64,000 bases of DNA from JBBIOI01 sp037443425 (GTDB taxonomy: Bacteria; Desulfobacterota; BSN033; UBA1163). The notes below the pieces were generated by a model that saw only the letters and a list, made by a program, of their open reading frames with translations, made no database searches and had not been told where the DNA came from. Below, piece by piece: positions 28,201 to 36,776 of the stretch. Position numbers and translations under genes: made by a program. The stretch's first letter is position 1. Each line of letters opens with the position of its first letter. The stretch spans positions 1 through 64,000 of the forward strand of contig JBBIOI010000005.1 of NCBI GenBank assembly GCA_037443425.1, written 5' to 3'.

Positions 28201-28695
28201 TTACATATCAGAGAGGGTGAAGGTTACTGTTCTTGCTCCTGAAAGAACTCCAGCGGCAGGAGTAGCACCAAATTTATAAGTAATTATACAGTCCCAATCA
28301 TTGTCTTCGATGTATGCAACGAGATTTTGTTCGCTGGTAGTAAGTGTAACATCTCCCTGGCTTTCACCTGTGTATGATTCAAGATTAACTTTAAGATAGG
28401 TATAAGCAGGCATTGATTGATCAATTCTGCCTGTAATCTTTTTATATCCAGTCCATTCATTTGAAGCGAAGCTATACATTGTACTGTCGTCATATACTTC
28501 TGCCGATGACTGTCCGGCTTCCATAGAATCTATAATTAGAGGTTGAGGATTTCCACTTACACTAAACTCAGTTACACTTCTAATTTCGTAACTTACATAC
28601 ACATAGCGGTATTGTTGACCTCCAAAGCAATAGGTTTTTAAAAACAAAAATACTGAAAGAATCAGAAAAAGAAAGAAGAAAGATATTCTTTTCAT
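28201..28695 (-). CDS. Secreted pilin-like protein
   Basis: 164 residues with an N-terminal signal sequence ending near FGGQQ. The mature part matches the two other pilin-like proteins of this block: SVSGNPQPLIIDS, GRIDQSMPAYTYLKVNL, GDVTLTTSEQNLVA and the C-terminal ARTVTFTLSDM. This terminal beta strand may be exchanged during fibre assembly, as in chaperone-usher pili. AGGAGAAT precedes the ATG, 1 bp after the previous gene. No database family recalled. Confidence 0.6.
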   Translation of the reverse strand: MKRISFFFLFLILSVFLFLKTYCFGGQQYRYVYVSYEIRSVTEFSVSGNPQPLIIDSMEAGQSSAEVYDDSTMYSFASNEWTGYKKITGRIDQSMPAYTYLKVNLESYTGESQGDVTLTTSEQNLVAYIEDNDWDCIITYKFGATPAAGVLSGARTVTFTLSDM

Positions 28696-28696
28696 T

Positions 28697-29209
28697 TTAT
28701 TCTCCTAAAAATAAGAATTCTATTGTATTAGAATATGTTCCTGGGATCACATAAAGTGATGCTATTATTTCATAATCTATCCGTAAATTTTGAGCTCTGG
28801 CATAATTATTAACATAAGCTAGATTCTGGAAGTCCTTTTTTAGACCACTATCAAAGTAATTTAATTCTTTTTTACCGAAACTCGATCCTGTAGGTGGTGC
28901 TTGAAATGTTACAGATAGCACACTGAATTCCTGCATATTGTTTTGCAATCTAGCTTTTATATTAGCAGTATGAGTGAAGGTTATATCGTAATAATGTGTT
29001 ATTATTACTGGGACAAGAACTGGCATACCCTGATAGAAGTCCCAGTTAAAAGAATCAAGGACAAATGAGACCTGATCAGGGAAATTTGCGGAGTATATTT
29101 CATCTATCTGAAAATTAACCATTTGCTGCGCATAATTTTCTGCCTTTAAAATTTGAACTCCACCTATAAGGGAAAATAGCAAAAGAAGGATTAAAAACAA
29201 TTTCTTCAT
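28697..29209 (-). CDS. Secreted pilin-like/adhesin-like protein
   Basis: 170 residues with a clear signal peptide (about 1-23). The start of the mature part, YAQQMVNFQIDEI, resembles the NTAQQTVNFQINGI of the main pilin, but the rest diverges and the C-terminus is NTIEFLFLGE. It lies between the usher-like gene and another pilin-like gene. It may be a tip or minor subunit; function unknown. Confidence 0.55.
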   Translation of the reverse strand: MKKLFLILLLLFSLIGGVQILKAENYAQQMVNFQIDEIYSANFPDQVSFVLDSFNWDFYQGMPVLVPVIITHYYDITFTHTANIKARLQNNMQEFSVLSVTFQAPPTGSSFGKKELNYFDSGLKKDFQNLAYVNNYARAQNLRIDYEIIASLYVIPGTYSNTIEFLFLGE

Positions 29210-29247
29210 ATTTTTACCTTCCCGTATATTATATTTGTTTCAATAAA

Positions 29248-29256
29248 TGTATTACT
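29248..29256. promoter_or_regulatory. AGTAWTACT-like site 2
   Basis: TGTATTACT, one mismatch, overlapping the stop of the usher-like gene and 39 bp before the 29209 start. A TATAAT follows 14 bp downstream on the minus strand. Confidence 0.45.
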
Positions 29257-32029
29257 GTTCTTCAAATATAATTTTTCTGGGTTTCTTAAAGACATTAAAC
29301 TTAAGCTTTTTTTCTTCTGAAGGTTTTACCTCAATTTCAAATTCTTTTTCTTTAAGTACATGATAAGCTGGGAGGCTTTCCTCAAAGATTTTTACTTTCC
29401 AGGTGCCGGGTCTTATATCTTCGAAAACGAATTCTCCTCTTCCGTCAGTAAATTGTCTTAAAACCTCGCCTTTTCTAGAGATTTCTACAAGGACATCTGA
29501 TAGCCCTCCGTGGGGTATGAAATCTTCGGGCAAGAGGCTTTCTTCGGTTATAAATTCTTTTTTGGGGACATAGAGTTCAATTTTTCCGCTTATTTTACCC
29601 GACCTTAAAATGCCTATATCGATTTTTGATAGCTCTCCGCCTTTTACTTTAATAGGTTCGATTTTTTCGCTTGTGGTTTTTTCGTGTCCAATCGAACCCC
29701 TTTCGATCTGCAAGTAGTATTCCCCGGGTTTTAGTCCTGGAAATACAAATTTTCCGTCTTTATCTGTTACAGCAGGGATTCCACTTGCCATAAGTATTAC
29801 GTCTCTTAGAGGACGTTTCTGGGGGTCTTCTTCATCATAGATTATGCCTTTTATAGTTCCAACACTTTTCTTCTTTGAGATAGGAATTCCCAGGGGAATA
29901 GTATAGCCAAGGTAAACCGATAGCTCAGAAGTATCACCATTTCTTGAAGTTACCCGGGTTGTTCCGAGCTCTATTGAGTGATTGTTTGGGAGAAGATAAG
30001 AAGCACGGAATCTAAAATTGTGTCTGAGGTAGGTATCTTTTTCGAAGTTTCTCTGATTAAGAAAATAACCCAGGTCAAGGGAAAGGCTATTTAGTGGTTT
30101 CCAGCTTCCCATAACTCCTATATTTGTAGTTTTTCGGTCTTCATTCTCATAATAATCTCTTCCATGGTTAATAAAAAATGTATAAGTCTGTCTGGGAGAA
30201 ATTCTTAGCGAACCAGAAAAGCCAAAATTAATCAGGCTTTTATCCTGGGAATTGAGTCTATCCTTTGTTTTTCCACCCTCTACGTAAGCATTAAAATAAG
30301 TACTTATTGTCTGGTAGATTAGGTTTTTTCCAACCCCAAATCGTAAAAGTTCATCTTTGTAGTCATAATTTATCGGTCTAAGTCTGTCCTCTATATCAAA
30401 AACCCTGTAGTGGAGGGATAACCCCCATTGAGATGGAAGTTGCCACAATATTCCTCCTGTAAAAGATAGTTCATCATTTTCTGTGGTTCTATTATCTTCG
30501 GGTTTTATACGAAAATTTTCTCTCATTTTCGATATAGTAAAGTCTAAGGAGATCTTATCGTATATTGGGACGTTTATTCCTCCTGAGATATAATCCCCGG
30601 GGGTAATGCTTCCGCAAAAACCGGGTTCAGCATGGTAGTTTGTGAAAAAGAACCTTAGCCTTTCAATGGGTTCACCCGCCAGATGGATTCTCCAGGCATG
30701 TTCGTTTTCTTCTTCCTTTTCCCGCGATAAAGCACCTTCGAGTCCAATTCTTAGTTTCTTTTCTAAACTTACATCTGATAAAAGGCTGAGAAGATAATCC
30801 CTTCGGGTTTCCTTGAGATCATTTCTCAGGAAGTTAAGTTTAATTTCACCTGTCTCTATGAATCGGTAGCCAAGGCTTCCACCGAGGCTGTTTTCGATTT
30901 TATCGTATTTTTCTTTTGCTTCGGCTAAGAAAGCTTTTGTTGTAAATTTATAAAAATTGTAACCTGCCTTAATTCCTCTCTGTTTTACCGAAGGGCCAAG
31001 AAGCGGAGAAAGGGAATAGTATCCATCTCCGATATGGGTATTAAAACCTTTTGTTGAGAAATTAAGCATGTATTCATCCTTATTAAAAAAGGTTCCGTAT
31101 TTGTTTTCTGGGCCTCGAAACTTAAAAGCAATTCTTTTTTCTCCTTCCTCATCAAGAGTACCTGCACCTGTAAATTCAATCTGCCCTGAAGAATGCCTTT
31201 TTTTGTTATTACTATCATAGAATCCTTTGACAGAAAGAGTTGAGGGGATTCTGTGGTAAGGATCTTCCTTTCCTACCATTCTGGGAATGATTTCAACAGA
31301 GAAGCTCTGTTCGGAAAGAACCTTTTCTTCTATGCCTTCGACCAGAGCCTTAATACTTATCACCTGGATTGTTTTTCTATTAATCTTTTCGTCGGTTCTG
31401 ACATGGATTGAGAAGACTTGTGATGATCCGGCTTCAATTTCAAGGCTACTTGAAGGTTCAACTTTAAAAGGAAATTCCGGATGAAATTTAGGAATCAGGC
31501 TTACCATTGTCTTAAGGTTTCCATGATTAAAAGCCCTGGCTTTGATAGTATAGGTGAGGCCTGTAACAACCTTATCAGGCCTTTCCTCGATACTCAGGTT
31601 TATTTTATACAGTGGAAGAACACTAATAATGAAAGTTTTTTCATCTTTAATTGAAGGGTCTTTTCTGGATGAAACCGAAATAGTTATTTCATTCAATCCA
31701 GGTGGGGTATTTACGGGGATAAAGATTCCAAATACCCTTATCTCCTTTTCGCCGGCTTCAATTGAAAAAAAGGCATCTTCTTGAATAGCCAGAGACCATC
31801 CTTCGGGAAGCCGGATTTCTTCATAAAATTCCTCTTCCCTCTCAGTGTTATTTATGACTAGATAGTTTCCCGAGATGGTTTTTCCTGGAAGGCTTTCAAT
31901 AAGGGTGGATGTAGAAAGTCTTATCTCAACCCATTTTTTGTCTTCTGCAAAACCATTTTGTGAGAAGACAAAAAATATGAAAAAGACAAAAAGAATGATA
32001 TTGATCCGTAAGTAACCATTTCCTTTCAT
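29252..32029 (-). CDS. Large outer-membrane usher-like protein (NEW3 + beta-barrel + regulatory-like domains)
   Basis: 925 residues. Signal peptide about 1-28. Two Ig-like NEW3-type domains (about 30-130 and 135-250) are followed by a long region of alternating aromatic/polar beta strands (about 265-730) that looks like an outer-membrane barrel, and two carboxypeptidase-regulatory/CnaB-like domains (VTDKDGKFVFPGLKPGEY and FTDGRGEFVFEDIRPGTW). It overlaps the chaperone gene (ATGA), and pilin-like genes flank the pair, the position of an usher. The sequence is not a classical FimD/PapC usher. It would secrete and anchor surface fibres if the analogy holds. Confidence 0.55.
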   Translation of the reverse strand: MKGNGYLRINIILFVFFIFFVFSQNGFAEDKKWVEIRLSTSTLIESLPGKTISGNYLVINNTEREEEFYEEIRLPEGWSLAIQEDAFFSIEAGEKEIRVFGIFIPVNTPPGLNEITISVSSRKDPSIKDEKTFIISVLPLYKINLSIEERPDKVVTGLTYTIKARAFNHGNLKTMVSLIPKFHPEFPFKVEPSSSLEIEAGSSQVFSIHVRTDEKINRKTIQVISIKALVEGIEEKVLSEQSFSVEIIPRMVGKEDPYHRIPSTLSVKGFYDSNNKKRHSSGQIEFTGAGTLDEEGEKRIAFKFRGPENKYGTFFNKDEYMLNFSTKGFNTHIGDGYYSLSPLLGPSVKQRGIKAGYNFYKFTTKAFLAEAKEKYDKIENSLGGSLGYRFIETGEIKLNFLRNDLKETRRDYLLSLLSDVSLEKKLRIGLEGALSREKEEENEHAWRIHLAGEPIERLRFFFTNYHAEPGFCGSITPGDYISGGINVPIYDKISLDFTISKMRENFRIKPEDNRTTENDELSFTGGILWQLPSQWGLSLHYRVFDIEDRLRPINYDYKDELLRFGVGKNLIYQTISTYFNAYVEGGKTKDRLNSQDKSLINFGFSGSLRISPRQTYTFFINHGRDYYENEDRKTTNIGVMGSWKPLNSLSLDLGYFLNQRNFEKDTYLRHNFRFRASYLLPNNHSIELGTTRVTSRNGDTSELSVYLGYTIPLGIPISKKKSVGTIKGIIYDEEDPQKRPLRDVILMASGIPAVTDKDGKFVFPGLKPGEYYLQIERGSIGHEKTTSEKIEPIKVKGGELSKIDIGILRSGKISGKIELYVPKKEFITEESLLPEDFIPHGGLSDVLVEISRKGEVLRQFTDGRGEFVFEDIRPGTWKVKIFEESLPAYHVLKEKEFEIEVKPSEEKKLKFNVFKKPRKIIFEEQ

Positions 32030-32835
32030 TCTATATTCAGGTTCATTCGTGTTCCGAAGGCTTTTTCTTCTTTACTATCTGCAATAATTAAAACCTTATA
32101 TTTTCCTTTAGGAATACTGCTTATGTCTGCGGCAAGTTTTATTGAACATCCCGGGAAGATACGAAGTCTATTTCCTTGAAATTTTCCAAGTGATTTTCCT
32201 TCCGGATCAAAGACCTCTACCCAGAGTTCAGGAGAAAGCCATCTTTCTCCATTGTTTTCGATATCCACCTCAAGAAATCTTTTTCCTTCTTTTACGACTA
32301 CTTTCTTATCCAGAAATTTGAGTTTTGCGTTTCCCGTATTTCCAATGTCCGTAATGATCTGGATTGCATGTCTGATCACAACTCTAAGATTCATGATGAG
32401 TTTTTTATCTTCACTTTTGATAATAGTTTCTGGAGTAATGGTTTCTATGGGCTCAACCATGAGGACGCTCCAGTAGGAGCCAATAAGGTTTTGTTTATCT
32501 GGTACATGAATCTTAAAGTTTACGTTTACGGTTTCCCCGGGGGGTATTGTTGTTTTTGGGGGGCTAAGTGTAATCCAGGGAGCATTTGATCGAGGATGAG
32601 ACGGGGGTTCATCGAATTTATTTGATCCATCACTATAGAAGAGGTAGTCTCTTTTTTCGACTTTTACATCCTGTGGTTTATCCCCCTTATTTTTGATTAA
32701 AATAGTTCCTTCGTATGTTCCTCCTGGTTTTACGACGTACTTTCGTGTAAGTTCTCCCAGTACTGAAACAAAAGCGAAACAGCTTCCAGCATAAAAAATG
32801 AAAAGCAAACTCAAAATAAAGACTATTTTTTTCAT
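32026..32835 (-). CDS. PapD-like periplasmic pilus chaperone
   Basis: 269 residues with a signal peptide (about 1-21). Two Ig-like domains are seen. The first has IKNKGDKPQDVKVEK and WITLSPPKTTIPPGETVNVNFKIHVP, the pattern of fimbrial chaperones. The second has VDIENNGERWLSP and FPGCSIKLAADIS. It would hold pilin subunits and deliver them to the usher-like protein encoded next. AAAGGAGG precedes the ATG. Confidence 0.7.
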   Translation of the reverse strand: MKKIVFILSLLFIFYAGSCFAFVSVLGELTRKYVVKPGGTYEGTILIKNKGDKPQDVKVEKRDYLFYSDGSNKFDEPPSHPRSNAPWITLSPPKTTIPPGETVNVNFKIHVPDKQNLIGSYWSVLMVEPIETITPETIIKSEDKKLIMNLRVVIRHAIQIITDIGNTGNAKLKFLDKKVVVKEGKRFLEVDIENNGERWLSPELWVEVFDPEGKSLGKFQGNRLRIFPGCSIKLAADISSIPKGKYKVLIIADSKEEKAFGTRMNLNIE

Positions 32836-32852
32836 CTTTTCCTCCTTTGTCT

Positions 32853-33332
32853 TTATGGATTCTCTTTTTCTACTATGAAATTGATATTTATGTTTTTAAG
32901 TCCTGGAGGGATTTTGATTGAGATTCCAGATAGTTTGTACTGAAGAGTAATTCCGTTTCTACTTCCCTTTCCGCTGAAGAGTTTTGTATAGCTTTCGCTT
33001 AGGCGGATGAAGTGCTCCCCTCCTTCAATCCATCCAGTTCCTTCTCCATTGGATGTTCTTCGGGCAGAGATTGTAAGGCTGTTTGGGACTGCTGTTATTC
33101 TAGCGTAAACTGTCCATAAGGTTTTAGGTGAAGCGCTGATATCGATTACGGTTGCATCCGGAAGACTGATATAGGTGTTTTTTAAATCGCTTCCAGCCCC
33201 GGAGGTAAGGTTAAGTTCATTTATATTGAGGGACCAGCCTCCAGATACAGAAATTTTGGGTTGTTCCGCATTAAGCGAATTGACTATAAAAAAATAAAAT
33301 AGAATAAAAAATATTATAAGCTTCTTATTCAT
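32853..33332 (-). CDS. Secreted pilin-like protein
   Basis: 159 residues from the ATG at 33332; an upstream in-frame ATG at 33353 would run through the AGTAWTACT site and is unlikely. Signal peptide MNKKLIIFFILFYFF onward, mature part beginning near EQPKISVSGGW. The rest is predicted beta, with ISARRTSNGEGTGW and a C-terminal NININFIVEKE strand. No Shine-Dalgarno is visible. Candidate minor subunit just upstream of the chaperone gene; function unknown. Confidence 0.55.
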   Translation of the reverse strand: MNKKLIIFFILFYFFIVNSLNAEQPKISVSGGWSLNINELNLTSGAGSDLKNTYISLPDATVIDISASPKTLWTVYARITAVPNSLTISARRTSNGEGTGWIEGGEHFIRLSESYTKLFSGKGSRNGITLQYKLSGISIKIPPGLKNININFIVEKENP

Positions 33333-33339
33333 ACTATAA

Positions 33340-33348
33340 AGTAATACT
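33340..33348. promoter_or_regulatory. AGTAWTACT site 3 (pilin-chaperone-usher genes)
   Basis: AGTAATACT, perfect, 8 bp before the start at 33332, after the terminator of the main pilin. Confidence 0.6.
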
Positions 33349-33361
33349 ATCAAAATAAAAA

Positions 33362-33404
33362 ATTAGCCGGGGAAAAAGATAAATTCCCCGGCTAATTTTT
33401 TTTG
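33362..33404 (-). terminator. Strong terminator after the main pilin gene
   Basis: A 13-bp perfect stem: ATTAGCCGGGGAA (33362-33374) and TTCCCCGGCTAAT (33384-33396) with a 9-nt loop. T-rich runs flank both sides, so it can work in either direction. It separates the pilin genes from the chaperone/usher genes and should give the pilin a short abundant transcript. Confidence 0.85.
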
Positions 33405-33407
33405 GGC

Positions 33408-33893
33408 TTATTGGCCGTCTGTGAGTGTAAAGGTTACTGTCCTTGAGCCACTTAATGTACCAGCCTCAGCCTGAGCCTCGAACTTGTAGGAAATCTGCTT
33501 TCCTGATTCGGAAAGTTTAGAGATTCCTGTAACAAGGTCCTGGTCAGATTCGCTCAGGGCAACCTCGCCAGCGCTTGACCCTCCTGTTGGAGCAGCAAGC
33601 TGAACCTTGAGCGAAGTGTACTGAGGCATGGCTGTATCGATTTTACCCACGATCTTTTTGTTCTCTTCGTTTGTGGTCACGCTGTAGGTTGTGCTGTTAT
33701 CAATTGCTGGATCTGGGTCCTGACCAGCAGTAGCGGAGTCGATCGTGAGTGTTCCTGGGTTTCCGCTAACAGAGATCTCATTGATACCGTTAATCTGGAA
33801 GTTAACGGTCTGTTGAGCGGTATTTCCTGCCATCGCCACTCCAGAGGCTAAAATAAATAGCCCAGCAACAAGAACCGCAAGCAGCTTCTTCAT
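33408..33893 (-). CDS. Probable major pilin subunit
   Basis: 161 residues. Signal peptide ends at AMAGN. The mature protein has NTAQQTVNFQING, ISVSGNPGTLTIDSA, VGKIDTAMPQYTSLKVQL, GEVALSESDQDLV and the C-terminal strand RTVTFTLTDGQ. It contains no Cys. An excellent Shine-Dalgarno (AAAGGAGGTGA) and a strong terminator suggest high expression. Two other proteins in this block are homologous. Its family assignment is by similarity to these neighbours and context, not by a recalled database entry. Confidence 0.65.
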   Translation of the reverse strand: MKKLLAVLVAGLFILASGVAMAGNTAQQTVNFQINGINEISVSGNPGTLTIDSATAGQDPDPAIDNSTTYSVTTNEENKKIVGKIDTAMPQYTSLKVQLAAPTGGSSAGEVALSESDQDLVTGISKLSESGKQISYKFEAQAEAGTLSGSRTVTFTLTDGQ

Positions 33894-33959
33894 CCTTTTT
33901 CACCTCCTTTCCTTTTTAATTTTAGAAACCCTCTTCAGAGAGAGTTTCGTATATCTCGT

Positions 33960-34451
33960 TTATTGACCGTCAGTTAAAGTAAGAGTAACTGTCCTGTTAA
34001 TTGTTTGTGGTGCTACTGACGGTGAAGCACTGAATTCATAGTGAATGGAATTATTTACTGCCACCAATCCCGTAATACCTGTTACAAGGTTTTGTGTAGT
34101 GCTTGAAAGGGTTACGAGTCCCTGGCTTTGAGCACCTGATGGAGCAGCAAGTTGAACCTTCAGAGCAGTATTTTCAGGCATATCCGAGTTGATTCTTCCA
34201 ACTATTTTTTTATTGGTTCCATTTGTGACAACATGATATTTTGTCAAATCATTGGTTGCAGGAAGAATCTCCATAGTGTTTGAGTCAACATCTTGAATCT
34301 CAAGAACTACATTGTTTGGAGTTGCCACAAGCACATTGATTGGATGGATTATCATCTGAATCTGCTGCTGATCTTCATTGGTTAGTGCCCAGACAAGCGA
34401 GACCTGAAAGATCAAACCCAGAAGAATCAGGATATGGAAAATCTTTTTCAT
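33960..34451 (-). CDS. Pilin-like secreted protein (paralogue)
   Basis: 163 residues with a signal peptide ending near VWALT. It shares with the next gene KKIVGRINSDMPENTALKVQLAAP-type sequence, LVTLSSTTQNLVTGI and the C-terminal RTVTLTLTDGQ, showing a tandem duplication. GGGGGTGA lies 8 nt before the ATG. First gene of the pilin block. Confidence 0.65.
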   Translation of the reverse strand: MKKIFHILILLGLIFQVSLVWALTNEDQQQIQMIIHPINVLVATPNNVVLEIQDVDSNTMEILPATNDLTKYHVVTNGTNKKIVGRINSDMPENTALKVQLAAPSGAQSQGLVTLSSTTQNLVTGITGLVAVNNSIHYEFSASPSVAPQTINRTVTLTLTDGQ

Positions 34452-34523
34452 CTAAATTTCACCCCCTTTCTCTGTGGATTTTTCTGGCAGGTTTAAACGA
34501 GAGAAAAATATCATATCTACTTT

Positions 34524-34532
34524 AGTATTACT
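34524..34532. promoter_or_regulatory. AGTAWTACT site 4 (pilin genes)
   Basis: AGTATTACT, perfect, 73 bp before the 34451 start. On the minus strand TATGAT follows 8 bp downstream. Confidence 0.6.
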
Positions 34533-34544
34533 TCCGAGACCCAC

Positions 34545-34571
34545 AAATTTTTTCTTTTTAAGAAAAAATTT
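34545..34571. terminator. A/T-only hairpin after the YbjQ-like gene
   Basis: AAATTTTTTCTT (34545-34556) and AAGAAAAAATTT (34560-34571), 12 bp around a 3-nt loop. It could end the YbjQ transcript, but the stem is weak. Confidence 0.35.
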
Positions 34572-34595
34572 TTTCATTTTTTATCCCTCTATGGT

Positions 34596-34916
34596 TTAAC
34601 CCCAAATAACTGCTGTTCCTGTGGCGCTAACCATAAGGATGCTTCCCTTTTCACCAAGGCTTTCAAAATCTAGCTGGACTCCTACCACTGCGTTTGCTCC
34701 AAGTTTTGAAGCCTCTGTTTTCATTTCGCCTATAGCCTGGGCTCGTGCCCTCTTGAGTTCAGACTCATAAGCAGAGACCCTCCCACCGGTAAAGTCTGCA
34801 ACTTTAGCAAAGATATCCCTCACAACACTTGTTCCGATAATTGAAAACCCGCTTACAATTCCCAGATACTGGGTAATCTTTTTCCCTTCAATACTCGGAG
34901 TAGTGGTAATAATCAT
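34596..34916 (-). CDS. YbjQ/UPF0145 family protein
   Basis: 106 residues, standard length for this family of small cytoplasmic homo-oligomers sometimes called heavy-metal-binding. ITTTPSIEGKKITQYLGIVSG and the LKRARAQAIGEMKTEA helix are diagnostic. Biochemical role unknown. It overlaps the zinc-ribbon gene by ATGA. Confidence 0.85.
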   Translation of the reverse strand: MIITTTPSIEGKKITQYLGIVSGFSIIGTSVVRDIFAKVADFTGGRVSAYESELKRARAQAIGEMKTEASKLGANAVVGVQLDFESLGEKGSILMVSATGTAVIWG

Positions 34917-35194
34917 CTTCTAAGCACCTTCCTTCCAGATTCATCCTTTTTTATTAGGTGTTCATATTCCCTGTAAGGCCAGAGCCTTATATGCCCGTTA
35001 AGGCTCAAGTATTTTCTACCGCAGTGGAGGCACACATAAACTCCCTTTTTGTCGGGTGAGTATTCTGTTCTCCAGAAAAGAGCTCCTTCACAGTAGAGAC
35101 ATCCACTGAGGATTCTGAATCCTTTAAAGATTTTGTATCTTCTAAATTCTCCTTCGCCTGTAAATTTTTTCATGACTTCAAAAAAAACCTTCAT
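34913..35194 (-). CDS. Small zinc-ribbon protein
   Basis: 93 residues. CLYC and CLHCGRKY, 21 residues apart, form a four-Cys zinc ribbon. The rest is basic and aromatic. No family recognised. The start follows an AGTAWTACT-like site. Confidence 0.6.
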   Translation of the reverse strand: MKVFFEVMKKFTGEGEFRRYKIFKGFRILSGCLYCEGALFWRTEYSPDKKGVYVCLHCGRKYLSLNGHIRLWPYREYEHLIKKDESGRKVLRR

Positions 35195-35211
35195 TTTGAC
35201 TTTTCTAAATA

Positions 35212-35220
35212 CGTATTACT
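35212..35220. promoter_or_regulatory. AGTAWTACT-like site 5
   Basis: CGTATTACT, one mismatch, inside the larger palindrome AATACGTATT. It is 17 bp before the 35194 start. Confidence 0.45.
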
Positions 35221-35237
35221 TTTTTTGGAACACCAAA

Positions 35238-36776
35238 TTAAAAAGCAGTAAAAAACATTAAAGTTCCGAGAAAGAGGAAAAAGACCGAAGTAAGAAGTTT
35301 AACGACTAAACCTCTTCTCTGAAGAAAGAGAGAAAGTCTCCTCTGGCTTACTCCCAGGTAGAAAAGAAAGAATACGAGGAAAAGGGGAATGATAAAGGCA
35401 AAATTATAGAGTAGAAGGTAAAAAAGAGCGTTTCTCTGAAGTTCCGCAATTCCCATAACAAAGATAATGGTTGGGAGGTATACCTGACCGGTGCAAGTGA
35501 ATTCGAAGAGGGAAATGATGAAGCCTAAAAGGATTGCCCCTAAAAACTGATAGCTTGAAAAATCTATCTCCCTTATGGATTTATGGATCAATTTTTTAAG
35601 GGATTTGGGAAGCTGAAGTTTCATTTCCTTTTCTTTACCCTTTTTCCAGAGTAAATAGTCCCGGAAGCTAAAAACTCCCATAATAATGGCAAAAGTGGAA
35701 GCAAAGAGGTAAATTCCCCTTGAAAGAGATGGAATGAAGGAGAACTTCTGTATGAAGGAGGTTAACCCAATGCCTATAAGGAAATAGGTAATAAAAACCG
35801 AGCCAGTAAATCCCAGACCCACTTTAAGGATTTCATTTCTTTTGCTTCCCATCATGGTAAGATAAGAAATCAAGAAGATGAGGGTTGCAAAGGCGCATGG
35901 GTTTATACCGTCAATAAGTCCACCGAATGCTACGGGAATCGGTCCCATAGATTTGAAACGTTCGATAAGGGATTTTTCTGCTTTTTTCATTTCTTCAGGG
36001 TTGATAATAACGAAAGATTTGTCTTCGTCAGACAGGTTCATAAGAACCTGTTCAATCCTTTCTTCAGATATTTCATGTGATAGTAGAAATGTCTTTCCAA
36101 TTAAGATTGAGGGAGCAGTCAAGCGGAATCTTTCTGGTAAATTGAGTCTTTCTCCAACCGATTCAGCCATAAGTTTTCCCTGTGGGTCTGAAAGGTCAAT
36201 TGTTTTAATTAAAATACCCGGGTACTTTTTTCTAAGATATTCGAGAAGGACATCGGTTCTTCCACACTTTGCACATCCACTTTGGCTGAAGTAAATAAGT
36301 CCGACAGAAATCTTTTTCGAAGGAAAACTTTCAGGAGATAATTCAAATACCTTTTTATGGATGGCTTTATACGAAGAATCTGACAGGGAGGTTTCAAGTA
36401 TAATTGAGTCGAGTTTTTCTTCAAACTCTTTTTCGCCGGAAAGAAGATGTTTTCCAATTACAGCAAAAGGCAGTTCCTCTCCTTTTCGACCGAGAATCTT
36501 TTCAAAACGCCTGAGTGTTTCATAGTTTTTGGGTTCTTTGAGGTCAAGAAGATGAACCTTTAAAAAGGGATATGTTGCTTCAAGTCTTGAGACAAGACCT
36601 GGAATCATGCTCTGGCAAACTCCACATTCTTCTGAATGAAAGAGGTAAATCTCTATTTCCTGTGTGGTTTTATTGAGATTTAGAAAATCTTTTTTATCAA
36701 CTTCTGAGGCTGACTTAGAAGCGATTACTGAAAGGAAAAGAAAGATAAAAATTAGCTTTGATACTATTTTCTTCAT
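35238..36776 (-). CDS. Double-thioredoxin/CcdA-like disulfide-handling membrane protein
   Basis: 512 residues. After a signal or membrane segment come two thioredoxin-like domains, with CGVC near 51-54 and CAKC near 168-171. A CcdA/DsbD-like membrane domain (about 275-512) follows, with the Pro-Cys-Ala entry INPCAFATLIF and later FEFTCTGQVYLP, whose two Cys carry electrons through the membrane. It should feed reducing power to the periplasm, plausibly for the element's own DsbC-like protein at 56148. It overlaps the RNase H gene by ATGA. Confidence 0.8.
   Translation of the reverse strand: MKKIVSKLIFIFLFLSVIASKSASEVDKKDFLNLNKTTQEIEIYLFHSEECGVCQSMIPGLVSRLEATYPFLKVHLLDLKEPKNYETLRRFEKILGRKGEELPFAVIGKHLLSGEKEFEEKLDSIILETSLSDSSYKAIHKKVFELSPESFPSKKISVGLIYFSQSGCAKCGRTDVLLEYLRKKYPGILIKTIDLSDPQGKLMAESVGERLNLPERFRLTAPSILIGKTFLLSHEISEERIEQVLMNLSDEDKSFVIINPEEMKKAEKSLIERFKSMGPIPVAFGGLIDGINPCAFATLIFLISYLTMMGSKRNEILKVGLGFTGSVFITYFLIGIGLTSFIQKFSFIPSLSRGIYLFASTFAIIMGVFSFRDYLLWKKGKEKEMKLQLPKSLKKLIHKSIREIDFSSYQFLGAILLGFIISLFEFTCTGQVYLPTIIFVMGIAELQRNALFYLLLYNFAFIIPLFLVFFLFYLGVSQRRLSLFLQRRGLVVKLLTSVFFLFLGTLMFFTAF

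Noticed and set aside
32853..33353. Longer start (33353) of the secreted protein
   Set aside because: It would translate the AGTAWTACT site and place seven extra residues before a proper signal peptide; the ATG at 33332 starts directly at MNKKLIIFF.
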